This document shows, piece after piece, positions 31,790 to 42,384 of a stretch of DNA of 64,000 nt. The notes beneath the pieces were generated by a model, which did no database searches, was not told the DNA's origin, and was given only the letters and a program-made list of their open reading frames with translations. Both the position numbers and the translations under genes were made by a program. How positions within the stretch are numbered: the stretch's first letter is position 1; each line of letters starts with the position of its first letter. The DNA is from Batkoa obscura (Eukaryota > Entomophthoromycota > Entomophthoromycetes > Entomophthorales > Batkoaceae): contig JASVEC010000062.1 in the NCBI GenBank assembly GCA_030770535.1, positions 1 through 64,000 on the forward strand, read 5' to 3'.

Positions 31790-32837
31790 TTATGATTTAT
31801 AAATTTTATAGATAAAAACAATATCTGGTTTTTTATAAAATGGATGATGATATTTAAAATCAATTAAATCATAACTCAAATTCAATTGTTTTAAAGTTGA
31901 AAATAATAATAAATCCACTTTTTTACCTCGGGGTTGATAACATAATAACATCGAATTTTCATCAGGATAAAGTAAATCTATTAAATAGAATAATAATAAT
32001 ACAAGATATAAAATATAAAATATAATTGATTTACCATCAATAACTTTACATAAAGGTACGACCAATTCATCTACCCAAATAACATCTGCAGCAACTATTA
32101 AATCAAATTTTTTTAATAATGTATTATCCACTTTCTTATCTTTAATCCTACTCAAGTCAATATTAATCAACTTCATCCAAACTTTTACTTTTTGTGTCTA
32201 AAATTTACCCTTTTAACCAATCCAATTCTATTATTGCTTCAATGTTACTTTGAATCATTTCATTTTGTTTGATATTAAGTTTCAATTTATTCAAAGCAAA
32301 CTGAACATCGGAGAAGACGACTTTAGCTAGTAAATGGGCACAAGCTAGACCAAGGATGCCTTGACCAGAGCCCTAAAAAAGGATAGGTTAAAAGAATGAA
32401 TAAAAAGGAGGCCATGAATAAAATAAACTAAAATAAACTCAACAATTAATTACCAATTCCAATATTCTTAGATTTTTCAAACATAAATTCCCTTCTTCTA
32501 CTTGATATTCTAAATATTTGGATAATACAATGCACTTTTTATATATAAAGGACAATATTAATAAAACTTAAAATAAATAATATTCTTATTCAATAAAGCT
32601 TACTCCATCCCAAACAGTATTGGCTGTAGCTTCTGTATGAGAAATGATGCTATCTTTATTACACTTTTCAATAGCTGAGTGGTTTTCTTTTGATATTCTT
32701 TTCTTTTCTTTTTGAACTAAATAAATTGGTTTTCCAGCTATTGTAAATGGGTTACAAAGTATCGGATTTATTGAAGAAGAAGCTGTTGGTTTTTCGAATG
32801 AATGTTCAGGCCAGCTGGGACCAGTGATTAAGAGCAT
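31790..32837 (-). CDS. METTL21-type protein-lysine methyltransferase
   Basis: Five exons on the minus strand: 32837-32604, 32534-32454, 32372-32209, 32150-32035, 31977-31790, giving 260 residues. Family signatures appear in order: NTVWDG at the end of exon 1, the AdoMet motif I LELGSGQGILGLACA across exons 2-3, LDW, and FDLIVAADVIWVDELVVPL. This seven-beta-strand group methylates lysines on chaperones and translation factors. The exon 3/4 junction is the weak point. I place a 58-nt intron ending in TTGAG at 32151, because reading on meets a stop and the other acceptors break phase. It shares a 404-bp divergent promoter with aspartokinase. The substrate is not predictable. Confidence 0.82.
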
Positions 32838-33241
32838 CTTCAGGTTTTTATGTGATGATTCTATATGGAAATTATTTCAATAATGGTCTATATTTTGTTA
32901 AATTTTGTTTTATTTTATTTTATGAATATAAAGTTGGTAGTTGTCAGGTGATATATTGAAGCTCGATTAGATAAGATAAACTAAATTGTTAATACTTTAT
33001 CTAATCAATAATAATAATAAATTCAAGGTATAAAAATTAGATTCTTATTTTTTGATTTTAAAATTGATAAGCCAAAGTTTTAAAACCAACTAAAATTGAG
33101 TCATTGAATCTTTATTCTTATGAAAATATAAAGCATCAAAGTTTAATTAGACAAGTAGAATCTTTTCTCAAAAATTGATTTGGATTCTTATTGTAATTTC
33201 AAATACAAATACAAACTCAAAATACGTATCAACAAAACAAA
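32838..33241. promoter_or_regulatory. Divergent promoter region, methyltransferase / aspartokinase
   Basis: 404 bp between two outward-facing starts. It includes a GATTAGATAAGATAA block near 32967-32981 (GATA-type motifs) and an AT-rich tract. Control is inferred from position only. Confidence 0.4.
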
Positions 33242-34973
33242 ATGGACAACTCAACTTCATCATGGCTCATTAATAAATTTGGTGGTATAAGTGTAGGCTG
33301 CTATTTACTCAATATACCATCTATCGTTCAAAATCAATTAAATAAAGGTTATAAAGTAGCTTTAGTATGTAGTGCACGTTCTAATATACCACATAAAACA
33401 AAAGCTATTACTTCTAGGTAAATAATAGAATAAAAATTTATAAAAAATAATATTTAAGTTTAACTTAAATTATTAATATAATTTTACTATACAGATTATT
33501 AAAATTAATGTCCACTGGTGAAAACAGAACTAATGATACTATCACTCTTGAAGCTAATACCATCATAGAGGAACATATTGAAGAATTAAAATCTGTCATA
33601 AACAATTCGACAATTCTCGAACCTGCCTTATTACAAATTGTCGAGGAACACAAACGTTTATTATTCCTTCTTGAAGCTTTACAAGTAATAGGAGAGACAT
33701 CACATTCTTCATTAGATTTAATAGTATCTATTGGTGAAAGATTAGCTTGTATAATCATAGTAGCACTATTAAAACAAAATAACATAAATGTAGAATATTT
33801 GGACTTATCCAAAAAATTAGCAACAGAATTAAAGGATGGAGATTATGATAGTGTTGTTGAAAATCTGAAATTAGCAGTGAATAAAGAGGTTTCTAAAGAT
33901 TGTAAAGTTTTGGTATTGACTGGTAAGTTAGTTCATTATTTTAATTGATCATTGTTATAACTTTTCCTTTTTCATAGGCTTTATGGGTCCCTTCCCTTGC
34001 GGCCTATTAAATACGGTTGGTCGTGGATACTCTGATATTACAGCCTCATGCTTAAGTGTTGCCTTAAAGGCAACTGAGTTGATTGTATGGAAACATATTG
34101 ATGGGATTTATACTGCAGATCCAAGTATAGTCAAAGAATCTAAGATCTTACCATTTGTTACAATTGAAGAAGCATATGAATTAACTTATTATGGCACCGA
34201 AGCAGTGCATCCAATGGCTATTGAAATAGCTAGTAAACAAGAGATTACAATTCGAATTTGTAATGTCAATGGAAAGGATCAAGAAATAAAAGGTACAACC
34301 ATTGGACGAAAAAAAGTTGGAAATGAAAATGAAGTGTTAGGGTTAGCAACCGCTGTTTGTGTTAAAGAAGAGGTAGTAGTATTAAATGTACAATCCAATC
34401 GAAAATCTAGATCCTTTGATTTTTTAAAAAAAGTGTTTAAAATTCTAAATGATTACCAATTGATTGCAGATTTAGTATCTACATCTGAAGTTAATTTATC
34501 AATGGCTCTATCTAAACCAGACGAAGAAAGGCTGACAAAGGCTGTAGATGACTTAAATCAAGTAGGGTTTGTAAGTACTTTTTATTCTTTTTTAAATGTT
34601 ACAAAATATTAATATTGAATTATTGTTTTAGGTTCAAGTGCTTAAAGATTTAGTAATTATTAGTTTAATTGGTGGTCAAATGAAACAACGACCTGGAGTA
34701 GCTAAAGCTTTTTTCAAAGCTTTATCAATGGCAGATATCCTTTTTTTAAAAATAATTTAATTTACATTACTATATTATATTATCTATTTATCTTTAACTT
34801 TGAATTTTTTACGTGCTAATTTAGAAATGATATCTCAAGGTTCTTCTGAAATTAATATTTCAGGTGTTATTTCAAAAGCTAGTGTTCCACAAGCTTTAAA
34901 TACCATTCATAAACAATTATTATTGGGAGAGACGGAGAAATTGGAAGCTAAGGATGGTAGGATGTCTTTTTAA
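33242..34973 (+). CDS. HOM3: Aspartokinase (fungal Hom3 type)
   Basis: Five exons: 33242-33417, 33495-33922, 33978-34570, 34632-34734, 34813-34973, giving 486 residues. It phosphorylates aspartate, the first step to threonine, methionine and (where present) lysine. The kinase domain begins NKFGGISVG (residues 11-19) and includes FMGPFPCGLLNTVGRGYSD and the segment VWKHIDGIYTADP. Two ACT domains follow (GLATAVCVKEEVVVLNV and IISLIGGQMKQRPGVAKAF), likely binding the feedback inhibitor threonine. In KFGGTSVG of most homologues the threonine is replaced by Ile16. Introns 1-3 are GT-AG, and intron 4 has AT-AC ends with U12-type signals (separate entry). Spliced that way, the conserved ACT segment NLEMISQGSSEINISGV reads through unbroken. 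Confidence 0.94.
34735..34812 (+). other. U12-type AT-AC intron in aspartokinase
   Basis: 78 nt. The donor ATATCCTTTT is the textbook U12 5' splice site. The branch-site-like TCTTTAACTT (34791-34800) puts the branch adenosine about 15 nt before the TTTTTTAC acceptor. No GT-AG pair here keeps the frame, and the AT-AC pair restores the conserved ACT-domain sequence exactly. Confidence 0.9.
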
Positions 34974-35104
34974 TTTATTTTTGTGAGCTTTGAGGTATTG
35001 ATTTTTTATAGGGGAGAAATAAACTATGAGATATGATAATTAACTGATTGTATGGGGACAGCTTTAGATATCAAGTCAATAAATAAAGCAATTTAGATTA
35101 ACAG

Positions 35105-35155
<51 letters not shown>

Positions 35156-36182
35156 GGGCTAACCTTTGCCAAAGTCATTGGCCGTTATAGTATAAAAGGA
35201 CAGCTAGCTAATGACTTCTGAGAATAGATCAATAAAGAACAATATGAGTTATTAACTAATGTATGCTTTACTCTAACATGTTTATAAGATAGTCTAAATA
35301 CTAATGGATGTGAAACAAGTTTTAACGTTGTTTTAGTGATTGATTAATAACCTTACAGTTATTGGTATGAACTTTATAGCTCTAATATATATATATATTT
35401 ATATTACCTACTATCAGCTTACTAAAATGTAATCTTAGTTTTTAATTTTTTAACTTCAGTTTCATTTTCATTTCAGAACTCATGTTCATCCGTTATTTAT
35501 TGTACTTTTTGACACCTAAACTTTAGTATTAATAATACAAGCAATTCTAAAACCCCTTGTTGAATTATCTATGACTTTTTTTCATTTGTTTTTTGTCAAA
35601 TTCATCAATACAGAACTACCGTTTATTAAGGATCAAAAAGGTCCTTCAAGTGTTCTTTTTTTATCAATATGTAAAATTCCATGCCCTGGAAATCATTTTT
35701 GAATTGTATCTCAGCTCCCTTTAAATAGATCTAGATAAAAAAATTATACCCCTGACCTCTGCCTCCCTATCACTAACTTATAATTTCTTTGTCAATAAAC
35801 TACTTGTAGCATATTGTGATCTCAAGAAATTGAAGGAAATAAAAAACTGTTTAAAATTACCATTTCTATTAAACCCTTGGCTTCATCTATTCAATATTCA
35901 ATAGGTTTTAAATTTAATTTTACATGGTGAAATTATAACTAATTAGTGTTATTTTATAATATTATTGTTATTATTATTATTTTTATAAATTTAGAAGCTT
36001 ACTACCATTATATCACTTTTTAAGTACTGTTTCAATCTAAATAACTTCTGTCCCCTAATTTACCAAATATAGAAATATCCCTTATTTTAATAATCAAAAC
36101 TAAAATTTTATTCACTTTTTAAACAAAAAAAATAAAAGATGAAGGAAAGATAAAAGATGAATATAAATAGATTCAACATAAA
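34974..36182. other. Intergenic region with ATT microsatellite
   Basis: About 1.2 kb between convergent genes. It contains an (ATT)n microsatellite at about 35103-35153 and a shorter one near 35964-35979. No gene or mobile element seen. Confidence 0.6.
35103..35153. repeat. (ATT)n microsatellite
   Basis: About 17 uninterrupted ATT units. Likely polymorphic by slippage. Confidence 0.9.
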
Positions 36183-37805
36183 CTAATCAAAAGTATAAGT
36201 TAAAGCGGAGTGGCAAACAGGGACAGGATAATAATTGAATTCATTCCCAAAAACAAACTTTAAATAATTTAATTTAGTCACTTTTTCATTCAACTTAGTT
36301 TTATCCCTCCCAAACTTCAAGATTTGATGACATTGTTTAGAAGATAATACCCTTTTCTTATCTGCTCCAATTGCAATATACTCCAAAATTTCATTACTAA
36401 ACTCCATTCCACTCTTTTTACCACATAATAACAAACGTACAAGGGTTAACATTTCAAGAGCAGAAGCAACCTTTTCTTTATAAAATAAAAAGTTGTTAAT
36501 TAAAATGGATTGAATTTCCGAATAGATACTTTCCCAACCTTCAAAATCATAGTTGATGTTCAACACTTTTAATTGTTGGTTGTGAAATAAGCTACTAATT
36601 AAATTACTATAAATGGTAGGATCTTGTATATTGTTATCCTTTAAATCAATATGTTGCAATGTTTTATTAACACTCATGGCCTGTAACATACTACTTATAC
36701 CTTGATTTCCTAGATTATTATTATTTAGCAATAACTCTTGGATCCCTTGGTTGCCTTTTAATCCTTCTGAAAGAATGACACCTCCATTACCATTAATCAT
36801 GTTATTAGATAGATCAAGTTGGCTTAAATTATGATTCTTTAATAAAGCTGCTTTTAATGGAATACAAGAATCTTCACTCAATCGATTTTGAGCTAACTTT
36901 AAGCAATGAAGGGTTTTGTTATCTTTCAACACAGAATACAAATGACGGACTCCAAGATCCCCAATATTATTGTAGTTAAGATTCAAATATTTTATTGAAG
37001 AATTGAGTTCTAAACAGGAAGCTAATCTCTCACATCCTCTTGGTCCAATATTATTACCCTCTAAACTTAAATAAGCAAGAGTGTGATTGAATATTAGAGT
37101 CTGATATAATATATCGGTTCCGTTAGCTCCAATTAAATTATGACTCAAGTTCAATTCTTGGATTGTATTATTGTTATGTAAGATTGGGGCAATACTTTTA
37201 AAGGAATCATTATCAATAGAACAATTGGATAAACTTAATGCTTTCAAGTCTAAGTTTTTTGGAAAATAAGTAGCAAATGCTTTACAAAAGGATTTATCTA
37301 AACTAATGTTTTCAATTAGGATGGTGGACAATTGACTTGCTTTATTTCGTTGGAGAGACTCAAAAAAGGGCTGTACAATTCTTCTATCGAACTTAATCTG
37401 CTTTAACACTAATTTTTTGAGTGATTTTGATTTAGCTATGGAAAGAATGATATGATTCAGCGAATTAAAATCAATAGAGATGCTATTTAATATTAATAAA
37501 TTGATGCCTAAGCTCGGAGATTGAATAATTTTAGTTAGTACTTTGCTCATCACATGATTTAAAGTACGATTGTTTAATATAAACTTATCGAGGTGATTTC
37601 CAGAGTTATTGTTGCCAAAATAGACATTTAAATCTTTAATGTCATTCTCATTTAAACTAGTCAAATCACCATCCATAATAGCACGCATTGTTTGACCACT
37701 ACGTAAGTAACTATTCACTAATTTTTCGTTCCTAACTTCTCTACTTGCTTTTCTCTTGTGACCATTGATACGATAACTGTTAACGATAGCATTTGATTGT
37801 ATCAT
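36183..37805 (-). CDS. Leucine-rich-repeat protein (ribonuclease-inhibitor type)
   Basis: Single exon, 540 residues. From about residue 190 to 410 there are at least seven consecutive ~28-residue RI-type LRRs, for example LNLSHNLIGANGTDIL, LSLEGNNIGPRGCERLA, LNLNYNNIGDLGVRHL and LDLSNNMINGNGGVIL, with weaker units before (LDLKALSLSNCSIDND). This horseshoe fold binds proteins. It is the type found in RanGAP and in NLR/NOD receptors, but no RanGAP catalytic signature and no NACHT or TIR domain is present. The N-terminal about 60 residues are basic and polar. The C-terminal about 110 residues (FYKEKVASALEMLTLVRLLL) look helical. No signal peptide, so probably intracellular. The function is unknown. 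Confidence 0.88.
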   Translation of the reverse strand: MIQSNAIVNSYRINGHKRKASREVRNEKLVNSYLRSGQTMRAIMDGDLTSLNENDIKDLNVYFGNNNSGNHLDKFILNNRTLNHVMSKVLTKIIQSPSLGINLLILNSISIDFNSLNHIILSIAKSKSLKKLVLKQIKFDRRIVQPFFESLQRNKASQLSTILIENISLDKSFCKAFATYFPKNLDLKALSLSNCSIDNDSFKSIAPILHNNNTIQELNLSHNLIGANGTDILYQTLIFNHTLAYLSLEGNNIGPRGCERLASCLELNSSIKYLNLNYNNIGDLGVRHLYSVLKDNKTLHCLKLAQNRLSEDSCIPLKAALLKNHNLSQLDLSNNMINGNGGVILSEGLKGNQGIQELLLNNNNLGNQGISSMLQAMSVNKTLQHIDLKDNNIQDPTIYSNLISSLFHNQQLKVLNINYDFEGWESIYSEIQSILINNFLFYKEKVASALEMLTLVRLLLCGKKSGMEFSNEILEYIAIGADKKRVLSSKQCHQILKFGRDKTKLNEKVTKLNYLKFVFGNEFNYYPVPVCHSALTYTFD

Positions 37806-39571
37806 TATAGAACAAAATTAAAAACTATCTTTTGATGCTTTTTATAAAAAAATTAATAGTCATTCTTCTTGAAGATGCTTATTTATAGTTTTTTCTGTAA
37901 TTTCTATTCTGTCCAATGAATTTATGAGGTCATTAGATCTAAATTTTCATGCTTTTTTTTGTTGTGTGGTTGTTCAAGTTTGTAGCCAATGATAAAAATG
38001 TTACTGAATCAAACTACTTTATCTTCTACCTAATCTTGGTTGTCGCTTAAACCTGTTATTTCTGTACTCTAAATTTGCATTTAATAAAGTCAATGTTTAA
38101 ATAATTTATTGTTATTACTAATATTAGTAATAAATTTTAATAAAAAACATAATATATTGTTTATAGTTATTCTATATCCTTAATCTATCAAAATGATTTT
38201 AACTTAATATATTAGTTCCATCTTGACATTATCAATTTAATTTTAAAAGAATTCTTAATGAATATTTTATTGTAATAACGCGTCCCCAGATCCCCTTTCA
38301 ACGGTCCTTTTATTCTATTAAAAATGGACAAACGTATCCTTTAGCTTAATTACAAAAAAATGGAAATTTAATATTATAAAGTAGGTGATCTTATAGGTTG
38401 TGTGCTTGATAGCTTGGGTTTAAAATTAGGTTTATATATATATAATACTATATAATAATAATAATGTTTCTAAATCGGAGTTATTAATCTGATATTAAGT
38501 TTGAATGTTTAGAAAGGAACAAAAGAATGAAAAACAAGAAAAAATCTCAAGTTTCTAGAATAACTAGGTTAGAGGAGAGGTTCTTAGTCCTAATACCAAG
38601 TTTTTTGGAAATTTTTACCTCAATAATAAGGAATTTTGTAAGTTGATCCTTTTTAAATATCAGATTTGATCAATAAGTTGAGGCGCGGACAAATAAAATA
38701 AAACACCATACTTGAAATTTAAGCAAACGCCATGCCAGCTATAATTTTTTTATAAAAAGTTTTTATCAAATATGGTTCTTTGTTAAACTCCGGGATATTT
38801 AAAACTATTCTTTCATATTAAAACCCATTCCTTAAGCATCTGATATTTGGAACTGTTGATTAGTAACACTTATTTATCAACAGTTAACGTCTAAAAATAA
38901 ATATATATTATCGTTTATAGGTTTATAACAAATGTATTAAAATCTATCCAAAACATAAGTTAGATTAAATCCAAGCTCAATCTATTCTGTATTAAAGTTT
39001 TTCATGAGTTCTTATATATTTTTTGAGCAATATTGAAAAAAGTTTGATGAATTATAAAATTAAATGCAAATAGTTTGGATCTGTTTCTTAAACTTAGTAA
39101 TGATTTATGAATTTAAGTTTATGTGCTCTGGTGAATGCGAATTCATTAATTCAATATTGCTTAAAAATATAAGTTCATGAAAAACCCTATATTGAAAAAG
39201 TTATAGAGGAAGCGTAAATACTAATAAACTAAATCCTTACTTGCTTTTGAAATAAGTCATCTGAATTTTGCAAACTGAGATCTAAATCAAAAAAATCTTT
39301 CTACAATTTAGCTAGATTCTTAAACTTCTTTTATATAAAAAATAGTTGAGCAAAATGGCCCACTGTAAACTAATGAAAAGATAAAAACTTTTTATGTATT
39401 GTGAATTAAAAATGTTTTCCACAAAGAAGTCTTTGTGATCTTGTCTACTCTTTTAAGGTTTTCGAAAAAAAATAGAAGCTTGAGAAAAAAGAATGAATAT
39501 TGAAAAATATAAGCTAAATTTTAAACTATCAACTTCAAAAATCTAATTACAATTAGTTCAATTGAATATAA

Positions 39572-39676
39572 CATAAGGGGATGTTTTTTGGCTTCATCGC
39601 TTTTCCATTTTTAAGCATTATTTGAGCGGAAAAATCATTAGTAAAATTATTAAACCCAAAAATATATCCCCATAAG
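39572..39676 (+). mobile_element. MITE copy 8
   Basis: Forward orientation, about 105 bp. Left end CATAAGGGGATGTTTTTTGG, right end ATATATCCCCATAAG. It has flanks CATAAG/CATAAG-like rather than ATAT. Confidence 0.8.
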
Positions 39677-39989
39677 TATTTTCAATTTTGTAATGTTGAA
39701 TATGAAAATAAAAAATTGCCATGATTAAACTCAACAATTACAGAATTGAAAATGCTTACATTGTGTTTAATCAAATCAGTAGTAGCCTTTTGATCAAAAT
39801 TGTGTTATTTTGTATAAAAGTATAATTTTTTGGTTGTAGTTCAATACAACTTTTTCCATATATTTTCACTATAAGCTGGGAATTACAGTGAATGGAAATG
39901 AGTGAATGATCAAGCTAAGATAACTTTGACAAAAGTTTGTATAATTATCACTTAGCTTTATTTACCAATGTCTTACATAATAATGAAAA

Positions 39990-40088
39990 CATATGGGGAT
40001 GTATTTTTGGATTTAATAATTTTACTAATGATTTTTCCGCTCAAATAATGCTTAAAAATGGAAAAGTGATGAAACTAAAATACATATG
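39990..40088 (-). mobile_element. MITE copy 9
   Basis: Reverse orientation. Left end CATATGGGGATGTATTTTTG. Its right end is replaced by, or fused to, the left end of copy 10 (AAATACATATGGGAG), so the two lie head to head sharing the junction. Confidence 0.75.
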
Positions 40089-40190
40089 GGAGTGTTTTTT
40101 TTGACTTCATTATTTCTTCCATTTTTTAAGCGCTATTTAAGCGGAAAATTTGTTAGTAAAATCCTTGAACATAAAAATACATCCTCATAT
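40084..40190 (+). mobile_element. MITE copy 10
   Basis: Forward orientation, about 107 bp. Left end ATATGGGAGTGTTTTTTTTG, right end AATACATCCTCATAT. It abuts copy 9 in opposite orientation, forming a long near-palindrome about 250 bp upstream of the transcription-factor gene. Confidence 0.8.
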
Positions 40191-40453
40191 TTTTAAAACT
40201 CGCATGAAATTTGAAAAAACACTCTTCTAATTGGGGTCAAATGACTAAAAACAATTGCAAAAAATAGAGTAACAAATAATATATGAAATGGTCAATATAA
40301 ACCAGGTTGTTTTTTGTTTTAACATTTTGTTTTCATACTGAGAATATAAATTATTCTTAGTGTATTAAAGCTGGTGGATAAAGTTTGATTAAGTCTAATT
40401 TGTAAGTTAAACTGGATTTTGTTCCAAGTTAACTTAATAAAACCTAAAATCGA

Positions 40454-42193
40454 ATGAAGATTATAGAATATAAAAAAGAGAAAGAGAAAGTTTGCCAATT
40501 TTGTAAACAATTGCTGGTTAATACTGGTGGTAACCTAACCGTGGAACATGAGTGGTGTAACGACCGAGTAGTTGGAAGAACTAAAGCGAAAGATCAGTTT
40601 GTCAATTATCAGCAGTTGAAAAACAGCCAAGTAGTTAAAAGTAACAAAGACTCGAAAAAAAAAATCAGATGGAGGAAAGTGAATAATAATGTAGTAGTTA
40701 ATAGCAGAGGATCATCCAATAGTTTAGCCATACCAAATAATAAAGCAATGACCAGTAACAATGGAGTAGTGAATAACGGAATAATAATAAATAATGGAGT
40801 AATGTTCAAAGAGATAAAAAACGAAAACGAAGTTATCCGTTTTATAAAGGTATTTTCAAGAAAAATAGCGTTACAAAACTTGATGGCTTTGATACAATAC
40901 CATTCACCACTTAAGATAAGATTGGATTTGTCATTATTATTGAGTTTAGTGGAAAAGTTTAAGATATTCATATTCAAAAAGAATCAAGCTATTTCTTATA
41001 AGGAAGTAGAGTGGGATATCGATTCGAAACTAATGAGTTTAAGTATTCAATCCTTCTTTGATAATTGTTGTTTAGTATTTAACTTTATTGATAAAAATAG
41101 GTTTAGTATCGATCAAAGATCCCCTTTATTAAAATGGTCAATAATAGCTGCTGGTTTATCATGGCTATCTCAAGATCAAAAGGTTAAAGAAGCGCTATAT
41201 AATATTAACATGAAACTAGAAACAATGTTATCTTGTATAAACAATGTAAAGCATAATTTGGATACCGTTCAGGCCATCCTTGTTATTGTTATTCATCTAC
41301 CTCATTTTAGTTTGACTAGCTTATATAGAAACCATTTGTTTGTTGTTGCGCAATGTATGGCGTCCATTATTGGGTTACATAATAAGAGTTTGCATCTGCC
41401 AAAAAAGATAATTAGAGAAAGAATATTAACGTACAACACATTAAATCTTGTTGCTATGCTTAACTCATTATGGTCTGATGTACCTGTTATGACACCTTAT
41501 AAAATCCGAATCCCATCAAAAATTAGAGGAGAGTATACATCTATCCATGACACTATAATCATGTTATTCAACGAGTATTTATCAGAATTATCTGGTGTTA
41601 TATTTTCGCTTCGCTTAGTTAAAGGTTATTTTGCAGCAACAAATATTAGTAGTGATAAATTGAATCAACATTGTACAACAATTAAAATTCAGCTACGAAA
41701 AACAAGTTTAAATTATTATTTTAAGTTAACATCACTACAACAAAATAGTAGTAGTGTATCCATCTATCAACATTTAATGTATTTAAAGGTAATTGTGCAA
41801 GTACTTTATCATTTTCATCAATATTATATTTTATCATTATACTTTTTTCAACAACCTTTAAAAGGAATGAATTATGAGTTACTTTACACTCGTGATAAAC
41901 CAAGTAATAAGACGACTCAAGAAGCTATTAAACAATGTCAATTGTGTATTGAGTTATTATCTTTATTACCAAAACAATATCTAGTGTTTTATGGGTTCAC
42001 TAATTTAGCGCAGTGTTTAACTTTTCTAATAAGATATCATAAAAAAATTTCATGTGGAGTGTCTAAGCAGTATATTTGTAAAGGATTTAATATTTATCAC
42101 AGTTTAACTTCTACTTTGGTTTATAGTAATCATAGTTTATTCAATTTAAGTCTTATTGGGTGTATTGAAGCTATTACTAATTCTAATAAATGA
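40454..42193 (+). CDS. Fungal-specific transcription-factor-domain protein
   Basis: Single exon, 579 residues. Residues about 190-420 resemble the fungal transcription-factor domain (middle homology region): SFFDNCCLVFNFIDKNRF, PLLKWSIIAAGLSWLS, DTVQAILVIVIHLPHF, then FVVAQCMASIIGLHN followed by a charged stretch and LNLVAMLNSLWSDVPV. The N-terminus has Cys14-x2-Cys17 and Cys35 followed by a basic patch, but not the six cysteines of a Zn2Cys6 cluster. The DNA-binding domain is therefore reduced, diverged, or encoded in a missed upstream exon. An Asn-rich linker spans about 78-118. A nuclear regulator of metabolism is the usual role. No target is evident from neighbours. Confidence 0.78.
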   Translation: MKIIEYKKEKEKVCQFCKQLLVNTGGNLTVEHEWCNDRVVGRTKAKDQFVNYQQLKNSQVVKSNKDSKKKIRWRKVNNNVVVNSRGSSNSLAIPNNKAMTSNNGVVNNGIIINNGVMFKEIKNENEVIRFIKVFSRKIALQNLMALIQYHSPLKIRLDLSLLLSLVEKFKIFIFKKNQAISYKEVEWDIDSKLMSLSIQSFFDNCCLVFNFIDKNRFSIDQRSPLLKWSIIAAGLSWLSQDQKVKEALYNINMKLETMLSCINNVKHNLDTVQAILVIVIHLPHFSLTSLYRNHLFVVAQCMASIIGLHNKSLHLPKKIIRERILTYNTLNLVAMLNSLWSDVPVMTPYKIRIPSKIRGEYTSIHDTIIMLFNEYLSELSGVIFSLRLVKGYFAATNISSDKLNQHCTTIKIQLRKTSLNYYFKLTSLQQNSSSVSIYQHLMYLKVIVQVLYHFHQYYILSLYFFQQPLKGMNYELLYTRDKPSNKTTQEAIKQCQLCIELLSLLPKQYLVFYGFTNLAQCLTFLIRYHKKISCGVSKQYICKGFNIYHSLTSTLVYSNHSLFNLSLIGCIEAITNSNK

Positions 42194-42384
42194 TAAAGCT
42201 ATATCAAATATCAAATTTTATATAACAAATTATAAAATGTAGATTTGTTGGATATCATTTAAAGCGTTATGGTTTACTAATTAAATTTAATGGTATTTTT
42301 GAATATTTAAAAACAAATAAAAAATCATAAAATTAAAGTAATTTAATATATTAAATGAAAAAGGTTGGAAGCCAAAAAAAAGGA

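Larger units (their letters stand above)
37806..40453. other. Intergenic region with three MITEs
   Basis: About 2.6 kb between two outward-facing genes. MITE copies lie near 39572-39676, 39990-40088 and 40084-40190. I see no other gene or RNA. Confidence 0.55.
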
